A stretch of DNA of 64,000 nt, from NCBI RefSeq assembly GCF_029867415.1, contig NC_081185.1, positions 138,353,191 through 138,417,190 on the forward strand, written 5' to 3'. The position numbers and the translations under genes were made by a program. This DNA comes from Vicia villosa. Its lineage: Eukaryota > Streptophyta > Magnoliopsida > Fabales > Fabaceae. This document shows, in pieces, positions 22,368 through 34,028 of the stretch. A model generated the notes under the pieces. That model was not told where the DNA came from. It was given only the letters and a program-made list of their open reading frames with translations, and made no database searches. How positions within the stretch are numbered: the stretch's first letter is position 1; every line of letters starts with the position of its first letter.

Positions 22368-22676
22368 AACTCCCCCTTTGGCACATTTTTTGGCTAAAAC
22401 TCTAATAGTCGTCAAACAGAAACCAGAGCACACACAACAGCAATCAACAGAAAAATAAATTCTGTCAACAACAAGAGCAACTTGATTAATCACCAGAAAA
22501 CCAGAAAACATCTACTTAATCAGCTATTACAGAGACCAATTGTCATTGTCACAGAGAATACCAAAAAAAACACAGAGGGCCATAGTCCCAAATATCCAAA
22601 ATAACCAAAATAACCTCTACTAACCACTACAGCCACTACTCCCCCTTTTTAGCCACAAAAAGGAGCCAAAACAGAT

Positions 22677-25600
22677 CTAATCATCAGCCCCATCACTGTC
22701 TTCATCACTTGACCCATCAGAATTGTCATCACTGGAGCTACTAGTCTCTTCAGCAGCATCACTACTCTCACTCTCAGCACTCTCAGCCTCAGCATCCTCA
22801 GCTTCTGCCTCAGCCTCTTGGTCTTCATCCATATTGGCACCATTCTTGTCACCAACAAGATCATCATCTGTAGACTGCTCAAGACTGTGGATGAGATTTT
22901 CAAGTTTCAGCTTCCTGTTCTCCAGCTCTTGACACGTCTCTTTTAACTCAGCAATAAGGAGAGCTTTGGTCACAGATTTTCTGGGTTGAGATGTCCCAGC
23001 AGATGTCTTGTCATCAGATCTCTGCAGCAGCTTGTAGTGAAAGGACAGAGCAGTCTCCCTCTTGCACACAGTATCTTTACTTTTCAGAATTCCTGGGTGT
23101 TGCTTGAGGATGATTCCACATATCAGAGATGGGAAGGCAATGGGAAGCTTGGTAGCAGAGGTACCAGCATGCCTCATGGTTTGATCAAATATGTAAGAGC
23201 CATAGTCGAATTTTGTCTTGGTTCCCACAGCATATATGAATCTTCCTAGGCCAACAGCAATAGTGGAAGTGTGATTGGTAGGTACCCAGTTAGCAGCACC
23301 AATTTTGTGCAGCAATGCATACCTGCCATTAAGAGAACTAACAGACAGTTTGCTCTTAATAGGCCACCTCTTAACCGTACCACCAGTGATTTCCTTGCAG
23401 ACCTCATTGTCAGTCACCTCAAGCTCAGGTTGAGCTTTACCATCTCTTCCTAGATATAAGTTGATAACAGCAGGAGAAAAATCTATACACTTTCTTCTAA
23501 CATACACCTTATGGAAATCATCAGTTGTGCCATTACCACAATCTTGAGACAGATTCACAATAAATTCCTTCACAAGCATTTCATAACATTTTGAAAAATG
23601 AGAAACAGTTTTCATCAAACCTGCATCCTTGATGAGCTTCATGATCTCTTGACATTCCAGAGCATCATTTGCTAGTTCTCTCTCTAGAGCCAACCTTCTT
23701 TGATAAACAAACTTCCACTGGATAGCATTTGATGCATAGTGCAAGTAAATATTATCCAAAGGGACATCACGAACCTTTGTGGAGGATTTTGTGACAGCAA
23801 TCTTCTTCTTGGAAGGGATGTCAGGGACATCACTTAGGACATCATCTTCTGTGGCAGAAACACTTCTTTCCTTTCTCTTCTTCATAGTAACTTTGCTTTC
23901 AGACTTTGCAGGTTCAGTGGAAACTCTCTTCACCCTTTCTTTAGCAGCAGTCTTCAGGGGAGCAACCTGTGGCTTGAGAAATTGTTGATCACAGACTTGC
24001 TTTCCTTTACGAGCCTTAACCCTGTTGGAGATGCTGGAAATGAGGTCATCATCAGCAATATCAATAGGATCCTCAAGATCATCAAGATCCACTACATCAT
24101 GTACTTTAGGGTTTTCATCTTTCTCAGCAGGAACAACAGGAACCTCTTCATCTTTCTCAGGTTCAGCATTGACAGCCTCGGTTGTTTCAACATCTTTGGC
24201 AGCAGGGGTCTTATCATTTCCAGCAGGTGTCTCAACATCTTTAACAACATGCGTCTCATCATTATCAGCAAATGTCCTATCATTACTAGCAGAAGTCTCA
24301 ACATTTTCTTGATCTTTGCTTACCTCATCATGCTCACCTTGATCATCATCTGAAGCGGGCATTTGGGCTAGAGGAACAGAAATTCCTTCGACCTTGTGTC
24401 CTTCATTCAAGATTCTGGTGACAATGTTTGCAATTGCATTATGAACATATGTCGAGCCTTCTCTACCCTGGACAGGAAAAGTTTCTGGGACAGATCCTCC
24501 GGTAGACTTTCTTGCATGCATCTTTCTTGGATGACTGCGAGCAGAATCGGAAGAAGGGACAGAGTTCAATGGCACGACATCCAGTACCACATCTTGATTG
24601 CTCACAACATTTGGTGCCCTAGAACCTGATGCTGTTTCAGAAATCGGAGTAGGTTTCTTTGAGGAAGGACTCTGAGACATGGTGGGAGAAGATGAGGAAC
24701 TGGGTGGAGCGTGATGAATGAAGAAACACAGAGAGAAAGAATGAGTGTGGAGAAGAAGCTTTGAAGGAATGAAAACCGTTTGTGTAACTTGCAAAAAGGG
24801 GGGAAAATACACTTTAATGTGTAATGATATCCAAGATTTGGAGAGAGAAATAGTGCTGGCCCCACTCACAATTAATTGCCATAATCTTTTACAAGTACAG
24901 ATGTCTAACTTGTTTCTTAGGTTTACACACTTATTTGCATCTAAGACATTTGTAAAACTGTCAGCAAGTTGAAGATCTGAAGCAACATGTTCCAAGTCAA
25001 TTGCTTTGTCTTTAACAAGATTTCTGATGTAGTGGTGTACACTATTGATATGCTTGGGACTGCTGTGCTGAATGAAATTATTTGAAGTGTTGATGGCATC
25101 TAAGTTGTCACAATATAATGTCATGACATCGTGTGTGACATTGTATTCTGTTTCCATTTGTTTCATCCAAACAGGTTTAGAGCATATAGTAGAATGACTG
25201 GATTCCTGAGATACCCACAAAAAACAGTTATTTTTGGATCTGACACCCCTCATTACTACTTCCTTTTCTTCATTAGTAACCACACACTCATCTTTAGTGA
25301 AGTTGACTTGATATCCTTGGTCACACAGTTGACTGATGCTTATAAGATTAGCATTCAGGTCTTTGACCAACAGAACATCTTCTAAGTTTGGCACTCCTGA
25401 ACAGTCTAATTTTCCAACTCCTTTGATTTCTCCTTTAGCTCCATCACCAAAGGTTACATAGCTAGTGGAATGACTTTTGATATCAACAAACAGATCCTTG
25501 AGTCCAGTCATGTGTCTGGAGCATCCGCTATCAAAATACCAGTCTTCTTTGGCTGAAACACTAAGAGATGTGTGAGCAATTAGAGCCATACTTTTAGGTT

Positions 25601-27206
25601 TCCATTGTTGCTTCTGGATGGGCATGGTCTGCTTAGGTTTGTATGAAGAAGCTTGATCAGGATATCCATATAGTCTGAAACAAAATGGCTTAATGTGTCC
25701 AAATCTTCCACAGTAATGACATCTCCATCTTTGAAACTTTCTCTTCATTCCACCTTTCTCGTGATGTAGAGTCACATGTTTTGACATTGGCTTTGACATC
25801 TCAGCTTCAGGTTTAGTTCTGCTACTATCTTGGACATATTTCTTTGTACTAACGAATCCTATGCCAGTCATGTCTCTTGAACTTTTTCCCACCTGCAAGA
25901 TCTCCTCCAGCATATCTGTGCCATTGTTCAACATTTTTACTGATTTAGTCATCTGATCAAGTTTGGATTGTAACAGGATAATTTCATCATTCAGTTCAGA
26001 TATGGTTGCATTGAGTTCTTTGTTATCAGCCTCCAACTGGGCTATGTATTTCTTCTGCTTTTCACCTTGTTGACACACTTCAGCACTCCTGATACAGAGC
26101 TTTCTGTAGGATGCAGCCAGTTCTTCAAAGGATAGCTCATCTTCACTAGAGTCTTCATCAGAGTTGTAAATTCCAGTTAGAGCTGTGACATGTTTGGCTG
26201 ATTCTTCTTCAAAATCACTCTCAGAATCTTCATCAGACCAGGATACTGACAGTCCTTTCTTTTGTTTCTTGAGATAGGTAGGGCATTCAGCTTTAATATG
26301 TCCATACCCTTCACATTCATGACATTGAATCCCTTTACTGTGATTGTATTTTTCTTCTGATTTATCTCCTCTCCCAGAGTTATAGGATCTACTGATGTCA
26401 GATGAGATGTTCTTGACATTCGATCTTGGCTTCTGATCCATACTTCTTATAATTTTGTTGAATTGCTTGCCAAGCATGGCTATAGAATCAGATAGATTCT
26501 CTTCTCTACTTTCCTCTTGAGAGTTGGATACAAAGGCTATGCTTTTGTTTTTCTTTTCAGAGTTTTCATTCATTCCCATCTCAAAGGTTTGAAGAGATCC
26601 AATTAACTCTTCTACCTTCATATTTCTGATATCCTGTGCTTCTTCTATAGCTGTGACTTTCATATCAAATCTCTTAGGTAGGGATCTAAGGATTTTCCTC
26701 ACCAACTTTTCATCAGACATTTTTTCTCCCAAAGCTCCTGAGGTATTAGCAATATCGAGTAAGTTCATATAAAAATCCTTAATGCTTTCATCGTCCCTCA
26801 TCCTTAGATTTTCAAATTTTGTAGTTAGCAGTTGAAGCCTTGACATCTTCACTTTGGAGGTGCCCTCATGAGTAGTCTTGAGGATATCCCAGACATCTTT
26901 GGCTAGTTCACAGTGATGAACCAGTCTGAATATATTTTTGTCTATTCCATTGAATAGGGCATTTAGGGCTTTTGAGTTGCCAAGAGCCAATGCCTCTTCA
27001 TCTTTGTCCCAATCTTCCTCTGGTTTAAGAGTTTTGTTGCCATCTTCATCAGTATTAACAGGATGTTCCCATCCTTTGTTCACAGCTCTCCAAGCTTTGC
27101 TGTTCACGGATTTCAGAAAAGCCACCATGAGGGGTTTCCAATAATCATAATTAGAGCCATCCAGAATGGGTGGTCTCATTATGAATCCACCACCTTCTTT
27201 GTCCAT
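22677..27206 (-). CDS. Fused gag-protease-(deleted pol)-env-like polyprotein, 1509 aa
   Basis: A single uninterrupted frame from ATG 27206 (MDKEGGGFIMRPPILDGSNY) to the stop at 22677. Order: gag core to ~residue 290; zinc knuckle CHECEGYGHIKAEC (~297); coiled coil (~370-430); second knuckle CHYCGRFGHIKPFC (~495); protease WYFDSGCSRHMTG (~555) and ANLISISQLCDQGYQVNF. Soon after GVRSKNNCFLWVSQ the frame jumps to the C-terminal RNase H remnant (MTLYCDNLDAINTS, HYIRNLVKDKAIDLEHV), so integrase and RT are gone. The frame reads through the usual inter-ORF spacer into the SIRE env-like protein, which would start at ATG 24680 (MSQSPSSKKPTPIS, ~667 aa) and ends in a very acidic Asp/Glu/Ser tail. No lesions were seen. 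Whether the env-like part is made as a fusion or from its own start is unknown. Confidence 0.9.
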   Translation of the reverse strand: MDKEGGGFIMRPPILDGSNYDYWKPLMVAFLKSVNSKAWRAVNKGWEHPVNTDEDGNKTLKPEEDWDKDEEALALGNSKALNALFNGIDKNIFRLVHHCELAKDVWDILKTTHEGTSKVKMSRLQLLTTKFENLRMRDDESIKDFYMNLLDIANTSGALGEKMSDEKLVRKILRSLPKRFDMKVTAIEEAQDIRNMKVEELIGSLQTFEMGMNENSEKKNKSIAFVSNSQEESREENLSDSIAMLGKQFNKIIRSMDQKPRSNVKNISSDISRSYNSGRGDKSEEKYNHSKGIQCHECEGYGHIKAECPTYLKKQKKGLSVSWSDEDSESDFEEESAKHVTALTGIYNSDEDSSEDELSFEELAASYRKLCIRSAEVCQQGEKQKKYIAQLEADNKELNATISELNDEIILLQSKLDQMTKSVKMLNNGTDMLEEILQVGKSSRDMTGIGFVSTKKYVQDSSRTKPEAEMSKPMSKHVTLHHEKGGMKRKFQRWRCHYCGRFGHIKPFCFRLYGYPDQASSYKPKQTMPIQKQQWKPKSMALIAHTSLSVSAKEDWYFDSGCSRHMTGLKDLFVDIKSHSTSYVTFGDGAKGEIKGVGKLDCSGVPNLEDVLLVKDLNANLISISQLCDQGYQVNFTKDECVVTNEEKEVVMRGVRSKNNCFLWVSQESSHSTICSKPVWMKQMETEYNVTHDVMTLYCDNLDAINTSNNFIQHSSPKHINSVHHYIRNLVKDKAIDLEHVASDLQLADSFTNVLDANKCVNLRNKLDICTCKRLWQLIVSGASTISLSKSWISLHIKVYFPPFLQVTQTVFIPSKLLLHTHSFSLCFFIHHAPPSSSSSPTMSQSPSSKKPTPISETASGSRAPNVVSNQDVVLDVVPLNSVPSSDSARSHPRKMHARKSTGGSVPETFPVQGREGSTYVHNAIANIVTRILNEGHKVEGISVPLAQMPASDDDQGEHDEVSKDQENVETSASNDRTFADNDETHVVKDVETPAGNDKTPAAKDVETTEAVNAEPEKDEEVPVVPAEKDENPKVHDVVDLDDLEDPIDIADDDLISSISNRVKARKGKQVCDQQFLKPQVAPLKTAAKERVKRVSTEPAKSESKVTMKKRKERSVSATEDDVLSDVPDIPSKKKIAVTKSSTKVRDVPLDNIYLHYASNAIQWKFVYQRRLALERELANDALECQEIMKLIKDAGLMKTVSHFSKCYEMLVKEFIVNLSQDCGNGTTDDFHKVYVRRKCIDFSPAVINLYLGRDGKAQPELEVTDNEVCKEITGGTVKRWPIKSKLSVSSLNGRYALLHKIGAANWVPTNHTSTIAVGLGRFIYAVGTKTKFDYGSYIFDQTMRHAGTSATKLPIAFPSLICGIILKQHPGILKSKDTVCKRETALSFHYKLLQRSDDKTSAGTSQPRKSVTKALLIAELKETCQELENRKLKLENLIHSLEQSTDDDLVGDKNGANMDEDQEAEAEAEDAEAESAESESSDAAEETSSSSDDNSDGSSDEDSDGADD

Positions 27207-27275
27207 CAAACCAGAAAATACTTTCCCTAGATCTCACCCAGTAAAAACAGGCAGGGTGCCTGCTCTGATACCAAT

Positions 27276-28212
27276 TGAAATTCTGGACTCAGACACGTGA
27301 TGTCTTACAGGATGTCACGACATCACTATCTGTATCTTTTTCAAACAGATGAACAAAGTACAAGCAGAGAAGAAAATAACACAAGATAATTGTTAACCCA
27401 GTTCGGTTCTAACAAACCTACATCTGGGGGCTACCAAGCCAGGGAGGAAGTCCACTATAAGCAATATTAATTCAAGGTAATACAACTCAATATTACGCCT
27501 TTCACTTAATATCTACCCAATGCAACTTCAATCTAAATACTAGATCAGAGATCCTACTCACTCCCCCTCAATCACAGCAGTGATGAACACTTACAAACAA
27601 AATAATAACAGACGAAGACACTCTTCAAGGACACACCTTGATCTTGCTTAAAAGCTTTGATCAAGAACAATAGTACTCTTGCTTAGAAGCTTCGAGTACC
27701 TCTTACAACACAAACCAAACACACCTAGACCAAGACAATCATCATGATGATTGTTTGGCTTACAAGAAATCTAGTACAAGAAAACTAAACTCACAAGAAC
27801 TTCAAATATTTCTCAACACCAAAAACCCTGACGGCAGCATTAGCCCTAGCGAGGGATAAATAGTCTTCAATAAAACAGCAGCTGGGCCTGAATCCATAGA
27901 ATAGTTTTTGCCCAAAAAAAAAAAAAACCCCAGATCTTCAACACAAGAAAACTGATAAATAGAAAACATCAAATTTGTCCTTAAACAGATCAGAATCCAT
28001 TATTACCAAATATAGCGCATCAGGTCTTATCATACGAAGTAATAGAAAATAACGACCAGATGCGAATGTCATGACATCGGCCTTGACATCAGCCACAGGC
28101 CTGTAAAAGGAAACACTTCATACCAACAGAATGCATGTCATGACATCAGTTTTGACAAGATGGAACCACAATAGGTTTTACCAAAAAATACAGCCAATCA
28201 ACAACATCTACA
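27276..28212 (-). repeat. 5' LTR, 937 bp
   Basis: Same ends and content as the copy at 21431-22367; no difference found by eye. Minus-strand U5 ends GTCCAGAATTTCA next to the primer-binding site. Confidence 0.95.
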
Positions 28213-28217
28213 CTAAT

Positions 28218-28756
28218 GCTATGAAAATTTTGTACTGGTGTAGGCTATTTATTTACTCTGCTGAAAATTATATGCACCTCATAATAATACTTTGACTATC
28301 AGTCAAAAGTATTCATGTCAATTATGGTGGTCCAATAGCATAACATGCAGTTGGTCAAAGAATCTCTGCACTCACGCTGAACACACTGCACACACGCAAG
28401 ACTGTCACATATGCATGAACATGCATGTGCCTGTCGTCTGTCACATGGGGGTCCACGCCGACCGTCCCATGCCTACAAGTGACGTTCGTCACTTTTTCTT
28501 TAAGTGCGGGAACGCACTTCGTTCCCACTTCAGAAGCAACTCAATTTTCTGTTGTGTTGTTCAAACTTCTCAGTGTTCAATCAATCCTTATTTTCATCTT
28601 CATTCCAAACCTCACAATAATCTCCATTCAATACTCAGTCAATCAATTTTCAACCTTCACACCACTATATTATCCCACTGCTACAAACAAAACCACAACC
28701 ATTTCTCTGATATTTCTTCTACAATTTTTTTTCATACTTCCTGCAGAACAATTATT
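28218..28756 (+). other. Athila-derived noncoding DNA between the env-like copies
   Basis: The first ~110 bases continue the 3' region of the first Athila copy. From about 28420 the sequence is GC-richer, with GTGACGTTCGTCAC, and probably belongs to the leader before the second env-like frame. The exact junction between the two Athila copies could not be placed. Confidence 0.45.
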
Positions 28757-30199
28757 ATGGCCAACCTCAACAACCAAAACGAAGCCGAGTTTCTTGGTGT
28801 CATTTTCAAGAACGGAGATGCGGGAGAAATTCAACGCAACCGATACCAAAATTTCTCTCAGAGAGGGGTGGTGTCATCAAGGTTCGCCCATATCAAAAGC
28901 TTGCGAAGTTTGGGGCTGTTCGAAAACGGTGTGCAAATATTGCTCAATAAAACGGGTTTATCATTCGTAAGCACACTAGACTTCCCCACATACGAGGCGT
29001 TAACCTTGGAGTTCCTAAACTAGTATATTTACAACACACCCACTAACGCTTCTCACAACCTTATCGGAACCGCTACCTTCCGACTATTCAACCAAGAGTA
29101 CACCTTGAATCAAGACAACTTAAGTGCGATCTTTCAGTTCACTCGTATTGAGGGAGTCAACTAAAGAATTCCGCCCGAGCTTGACTGGCAAAGAACCTCA
29201 AATGATATTTGGCGACGAATATCCGGTAACGAAAATGTCGCTCCTGACATGCGCTCTTCTTCTCAAATTCATAATCCGGTCATGCGTTACTTCCAGCGCA
29301 TTTTAGCTAATACTATTTTAGGAAGGACTAACAGCAACAAAGTCAATGGTAAGGAGTTATACTTCTTTTATTGTGCTTTTTCCAACCATCAGATCAATGC
29401 CAACACTTTCCTTATGTCTCACATTCAAGCTCTCGTGTCAAGAGAAGGAAACACACCATTATGTGTGGGATGGCTTATCACTGGTATAGCTCGAGCCCTC
29501 GATATGAATGGTAGGCTTGAAACTCTGCCTCCTCTACCACCCGTTTTTATGGATATCAACAACTGCAGTGCTGGTCGCCTCATCAAGGCAAGACAAGACG
29601 AAAGGTACAACCTCATGGTGCGAAATAGTGAATTTCGCAGTGTTATACTGCCAAACAGCAAGATCACTAGGATAGACCGCAGAGACAACTGGATCTATGA
29701 TCTCGACGCACCTGCTCCTAGTGAGAACGTACAGGATAATCAAAATGATGCGGATAATATGGATGAGGTCGAACAGGAAATGGATCAAGGAGAACCCCAG
29801 CCTAATCAAAACCCCCAACCCAAACCTGAAAATGTTGCTGGACCATCTGGACATCAACCTCAGAGAAGGAATCAACCAGCCACACTGGATGATGTGTATA
29901 GAGAGATGATACGTAACAACGAGGAAGAATCTCAATGTCATCTGAGGATTGAGGCGGGGCAGAATGAAATGATGACGCTGATGCGTCAGATGCAAAGGGA
30001 TCAACACGATTGTGCGCAATGGAATGATCAAAGCATTGCATCCCTCATTGAAGAAATGCATTGCTTTACATATCGTGTTGAAGGCTTACATGAGTATGTG
30101 TACCATCCTGGGATAGTTCCGCCTAGAGACGGCGATGAAGGTCGAAGAGGAGGAAGAGCAGGAACCCGATGTAGAGCACGAGGAAGAGGAAACGAGTAA
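28757..30199 (+). pseudogene. Athila-type env-like/ORF3 protein, copy 2
   Basis: One 480-codon frame starting MANLNNQNEAEFLGVIF, interrupted only by TAG at 29021 and TAA at 29162. Recognisable blocks: TATFRLFNQEYTLNQDNLSA, SSSQIHNPVMRYFQRILANT, GWLITGIARALDMNG and RRDNWIYDLDAP, then a Gln/Asn/Glu-rich acidic stretch and a basic GRRGGRAGTRCRARGRG tail. It is homologous to the 20070-21001 copy but retains the N-terminal third. This is the putative plant transposon protein domain seen downstream of pol in Athila/Cyclops. The function is unknown. Both stops could be C-to-T changes of Gln codons. Confidence 0.75.
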
Positions 30200-31268
30200 T
30201 TAGTTTTCACCATTTCTACCACACAAAGTTGCATTGAGGATAACGCAAAGTTTAAGTGTGAGGAAGGAAGCTTGTTGGCTTTTGTATCTAATGTCAGTAG
30301 ATTTTAATTCCTAGTATTTAATTTCCAGTATTTCTTGTCATTACCCTAAAAAAATAATTTAATTTCCCGTCATCTCAATCCATGTTTTTTAAGTTCAATA
30401 TATGCGAGTATCTTTCAGTTGTCGAATTCTCCATCTACTTGAACCATAAACCTTTTTTATATGCATAGCCTGACACGCTCGAAAAGTACAAGGATACACT
30501 AATTAAAGATATGTTAGAACCGAAGCATTATTAATCAAAATCGCTACAGTCTTGACACTCTAGAACCCCGATTTATGCAAGATTCAATTAGAGTACCTAT
30601 TATTTCAAAGTCTTAAACCTCTAGCTTTAAAGTAGCTTCGAGTAGTTTATTCAGCAGTCGGCACCGTCTTAAACACAAACTACGTAGAGAGCCGATGAAT
30701 ATAAGTGAATAATCCTGAAATTTTTCAGTAAAGAATTTAAAATATTGCACCGACTAAGCTAGGTGATCCTCACCCGGTCATTTAACCCAAAGGATGTATA
30801 TCTCGCGAACAATAAATAAACCTATTTTCGGTTGGTTCAAAAGTACCTGGTGTTGGACTTGGTAGGGCGAATTACGGTTCGATCCCCCGCAAATTACAAT
30901 TGGTTAAAAAAGTGGGTACCACAGAAATGTGCCGGAGCCCCGTGCTAATAAGGATCAGAGTCACTAACCAGTTACTCTACTATGTGCGTGTGAAGATAAA
31001 GGGCTTAATGTGATTGCGCTCGAATGAAAACAAGCAAAATCTAGCGAAAAGATCTAGATGAGATATAATAGCATGATTCGAATTGGTATGCATAAGCTGG
31101 AGTTGTCTAGTGTCACCATTGTGTCTTTAGTGTTTATATTAAGCTTTTACATCTCTAGAAAAGTATCACTAAGACTGCATACGAATCGAGATAATTGTCA
31201 TGCATGTGTAAAACCTTTTTCTTTGATTGTTTTCTTGAGGGCAAGCAAAGTTCAAGTGTAGGGGAGTT
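30200..31268 (+). other. Athila 3' untranslated region and polypurine tract
   Basis: Follows the env-like stop with GCAAAGTTTAAGTGTGAGG and ends in CAAGTGTAGGGGAGTT (polypurine tract) right before the LTR. It holds a GGTTCGATCCC word at 30877 that resembles a tRNA B box. No gene. Confidence 0.65.
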
Positions 31269-32803
31269 TGATAACACGAAAACGTATCGTATATTTAGCT
31301 TAATTTACATGTATTATCATCTTATTTTATTTCTATTTTATTATTTTATTTTGTGTTATTCCAGTATTTTGTATTTGTTTCAGGAATTTATTAAATCAGG
31401 GCTCACAAAAGAAATGATCGAAAAAAGGAGCCAAAATGAAGAGAAATTGCTAAAAGGGACACTTGAATCAATGGGGGTGCAAATAAGAAGCAAAAGGCTC
31501 AAACTGCAAGCAAGCCCAACGAGCAAAGGAAGTTATGCACGTGACGGGTGGCACACTGAAGTCCACGCTGTCTGTCGTATACCCCCTCCTGTCGGTCGAC
31601 ACCTCCCCATTTACTAGTTTGTGACGTGAGTCACACACTCAAGCCCAGAAGACGTTGCCCAGTTTCTCTCTGCCATTTTCTACTCCGAAAGACCTGCTTC
31701 TGTTGTGAAACAAGTTCAAATCCAAGAATCTGCATCTCTATAAATACCCATCAAGATTAATTAGAAGGGTTGCGAACTTTAACCTACTGCCGTCATTTTC
31801 TTTTCTCTGCAATTTCAATTTCCAATTCTGCTACTTTTTCCAAACCATTCTCTGCAATAGATTTCCACACCGGAAATACTATTGCAACTCAGTTTTTCTT
31901 ACTAACTTCAGATTTAGTTTTAGTTTTTAGTATTAGATTTAATTTCAGAATTTAATTCAAGTACCGGTTTCAAGAACCAGTGCTGCAAGATTACAATATT
32001 CAGTCTACAATTTAATTCAGGTTTATTTATTAGCATTTATTGTTATTTATTGTTTATGTTAGTTTATAAAATTATGTCCGGATTATTTTATACCTGCTAT
32101 ATCTGTTATGTTCTGTTCCGTCTATTAAAATAATGTCCGGCTAAATATCCCTTATCGGTATGTAAAGTCATATAAACGAGGGAATATAGTGACGCTATCA
32201 ATGTAATTTATTAACTAAAATTTATTTATCTGGCTATAATTTTTAAAATCTTAATCAAACTATTTTATAACGAGAGTTAAAAACAATAGAAGTTAGGATC
32301 AGTAAAAACGGAAATTTGAGGTTTTAACTGGACCTTAGAAATTAGGCATTAACCTTAAATACAACGAGAGCGCTTTGAGGGTAATTAGTTTTCATTTGTT
32401 TTCAACAATCACTTTAAAATTTAATTGATACAGTTAGAGTGCCCACTTAGGTTTAATAGTGAAATCATAATCAATAAACACGAGAGTGTGAGAGGAAGGT
32501 TTTTAAACTAATGATTTCTACAGGAAAGTAATTTTAAATTATAATCCGCATCGATAGTTTACTAGATCCCCGACGTCTGACTATTACATACCGATATAAT
32601 TATCCTTTGATTTAATTTAATTCTATTCTTTATTTTTACCCGTCTGATTCAATCAATCAAACGATAGCCTTAGATTTACGTAGTAAAGATTAACTACATT
32701 AAGGTCGATTCTTAGTCCTTTGGGTTCGATATCTTTTTAAAACTACGCGATAGATTGTGCACTTGCAGTCATAATCGCAGACATACCCACTTTGTCGCAA
32801 TCA
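31269..32803 (+). repeat. Athila-type 3' LTR, 1535 bp
   Basis: Starts TGATAACACG directly after the polypurine tract and ends TTTGTCGCAATCA. Its last ~100 bases match the end of the LTR before the Athila primer site at 39999: GTGCACTTGCAGTCAT is shared, then GTCGCAATCA versus GTCGCGATCA. A CTATAAATACC TATA box lies near 31738. Confidence 0.8.
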
Positions 32804-34028
32804 GCTACATGCTTCAAAATTGAGAAGCATGTGTTGACACATTCATCGTATTGTCGACTCATAAAATAAAAAGTGCTTTACAACATGGAAGTGTCGACAC
32901 ATAAACCAATTTTTCACCTGAAACTTGATTTTTAATGCACAAAACGTTTTTTAAATGCATTCTAAGTTCCCTAATATTAAGATGCACGTTAAGACTCAGA
33001 GATACCATCCTATATAAAAAAAATGCTAAAGTTATCCTAGTTTTGTCACCATGCAAAAACATCTATAACGGAAAAGTACGCTCACATTAAGTACATTGGT
33101 TGACTTTTTTTATAATTGCATCTTTATTATGCCCAATATCTGTTTTTCTTCTTTATAGTCAAAACAAAAAACTTGTTGCATCTATCATGCAGATTATCTA
33201 TTTTGATCTTTTATAGTCAAAGCAATACTTTGTTGCATCTTCAATATGTTGAATGTATGTTCAATACGTTGAAGTTGACATTATTTTGTATCTTTGTCAT
33301 AATGAATATATGTTAGTTCTTCACAGTTTTCGTCATCAAAACAACAACCTGTTACCTAGAAAACAAGGTTCCACAAAACATACAAAAATGCTAAGTTCAA
33401 ATTATGTCGAGGCTAACTCCTTCGATAGCTATACATTTCGATTACTAGATGTATTTCGACAACTACTTGTTGTATTTGATTCTCTATCGAATACAAATTT
33501 TACAGACTCTGTTGACTTCCTGCGTCGACACAACAAATTATACATTCAACATAGTTTACCTTAACTAACATATGTTAAATGAGTATAATCAACTTGTCTT
33601 GAATTCATCTTTGACGGTATCATTAATTTATATTTACACACGTAGACACATTGTTGATATTTATAAAATTATTAATTAATAACAACACTGATAATAATTA
33701 AAATTTAATAATTACTAACTATATTATATTTTGTTTTATGATTTTCCATTTTCTCTCATGAAAGGTTATACAATAATTAAAACTGTTAAAAATAATAAGA
33801 ATGAATTTTGATGATGGATAAGTTTTCTAATTTATCTCGTAATTAAATGTATTAAGTGAAAAATACACCACACTTTGATGTTCCTAAAAGACATTTTATA
33901 CATATTTTAAATTTAGGATTTATTTTTCTAAAAGTCTATAATTCCTATACGTCAATATAAATATCTCTAGATGAAGCATGAAATTTTAAATATAAGTTAT
34001 ACAAGCTAATTCTATCTGAAACATACAA
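32804..34028. other. Flank and promoter side of the NCR gene
   Basis: AT-rich, no confident gene. Several short frames around 33250-33560 have no family resemblance. A TATA box TATAAATAT at 33956-33964 is about 65 bp before the NCR start codon. Confidence 0.5.
33956..33964 (+). promoter_or_regulatory. Putative TATA box of the NCR gene
   Basis: TATAAATAT, 65 bp upstream of the ATG at 34029, a normal plant distance for a short leader. Confidence 0.5.

Larger units (their letters stand above)
21431..28212 (-). mobile_element. Complete SIRE-type copia element with internal deletion, very young
   Basis: It is flanked by the perfect duplication CTAAT (21426-21430 and 28213-28217). Two 937-bp LTRs (21431-22367 and 27276-28212) look identical on reading, including a 14-A run. 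Minus-strand order: 5' LTR, primer site TGGTATCAGAGCAGGCACCC (27273-27254), one long frame, polypurine tract CCAAAGGGGGAGTT (next to 22367), 3' LTR. Integrase and nearly all of reverse transcriptase are deleted, so movement must have been helped in trans. Confidence 0.95.

Noticed and set aside
22649..22903. Arg/Val/Leu-rich minus-strand frame at the end of the SIRE-type ORF
   Set aside because: Shadow of the Asp/Glu/Ser tail in a shifted frame.
24092..24353. Frames rich in Met/Leu or Ser on either strand of the env-like region
   Set aside because: Shadows of the repetitive acidic env-like frame in other registers.
33253..33564. 103-codon plus frame upstream of the NCR gene
   Set aside because: No recognised motif, AT-driven composition and no splice or promoter context.
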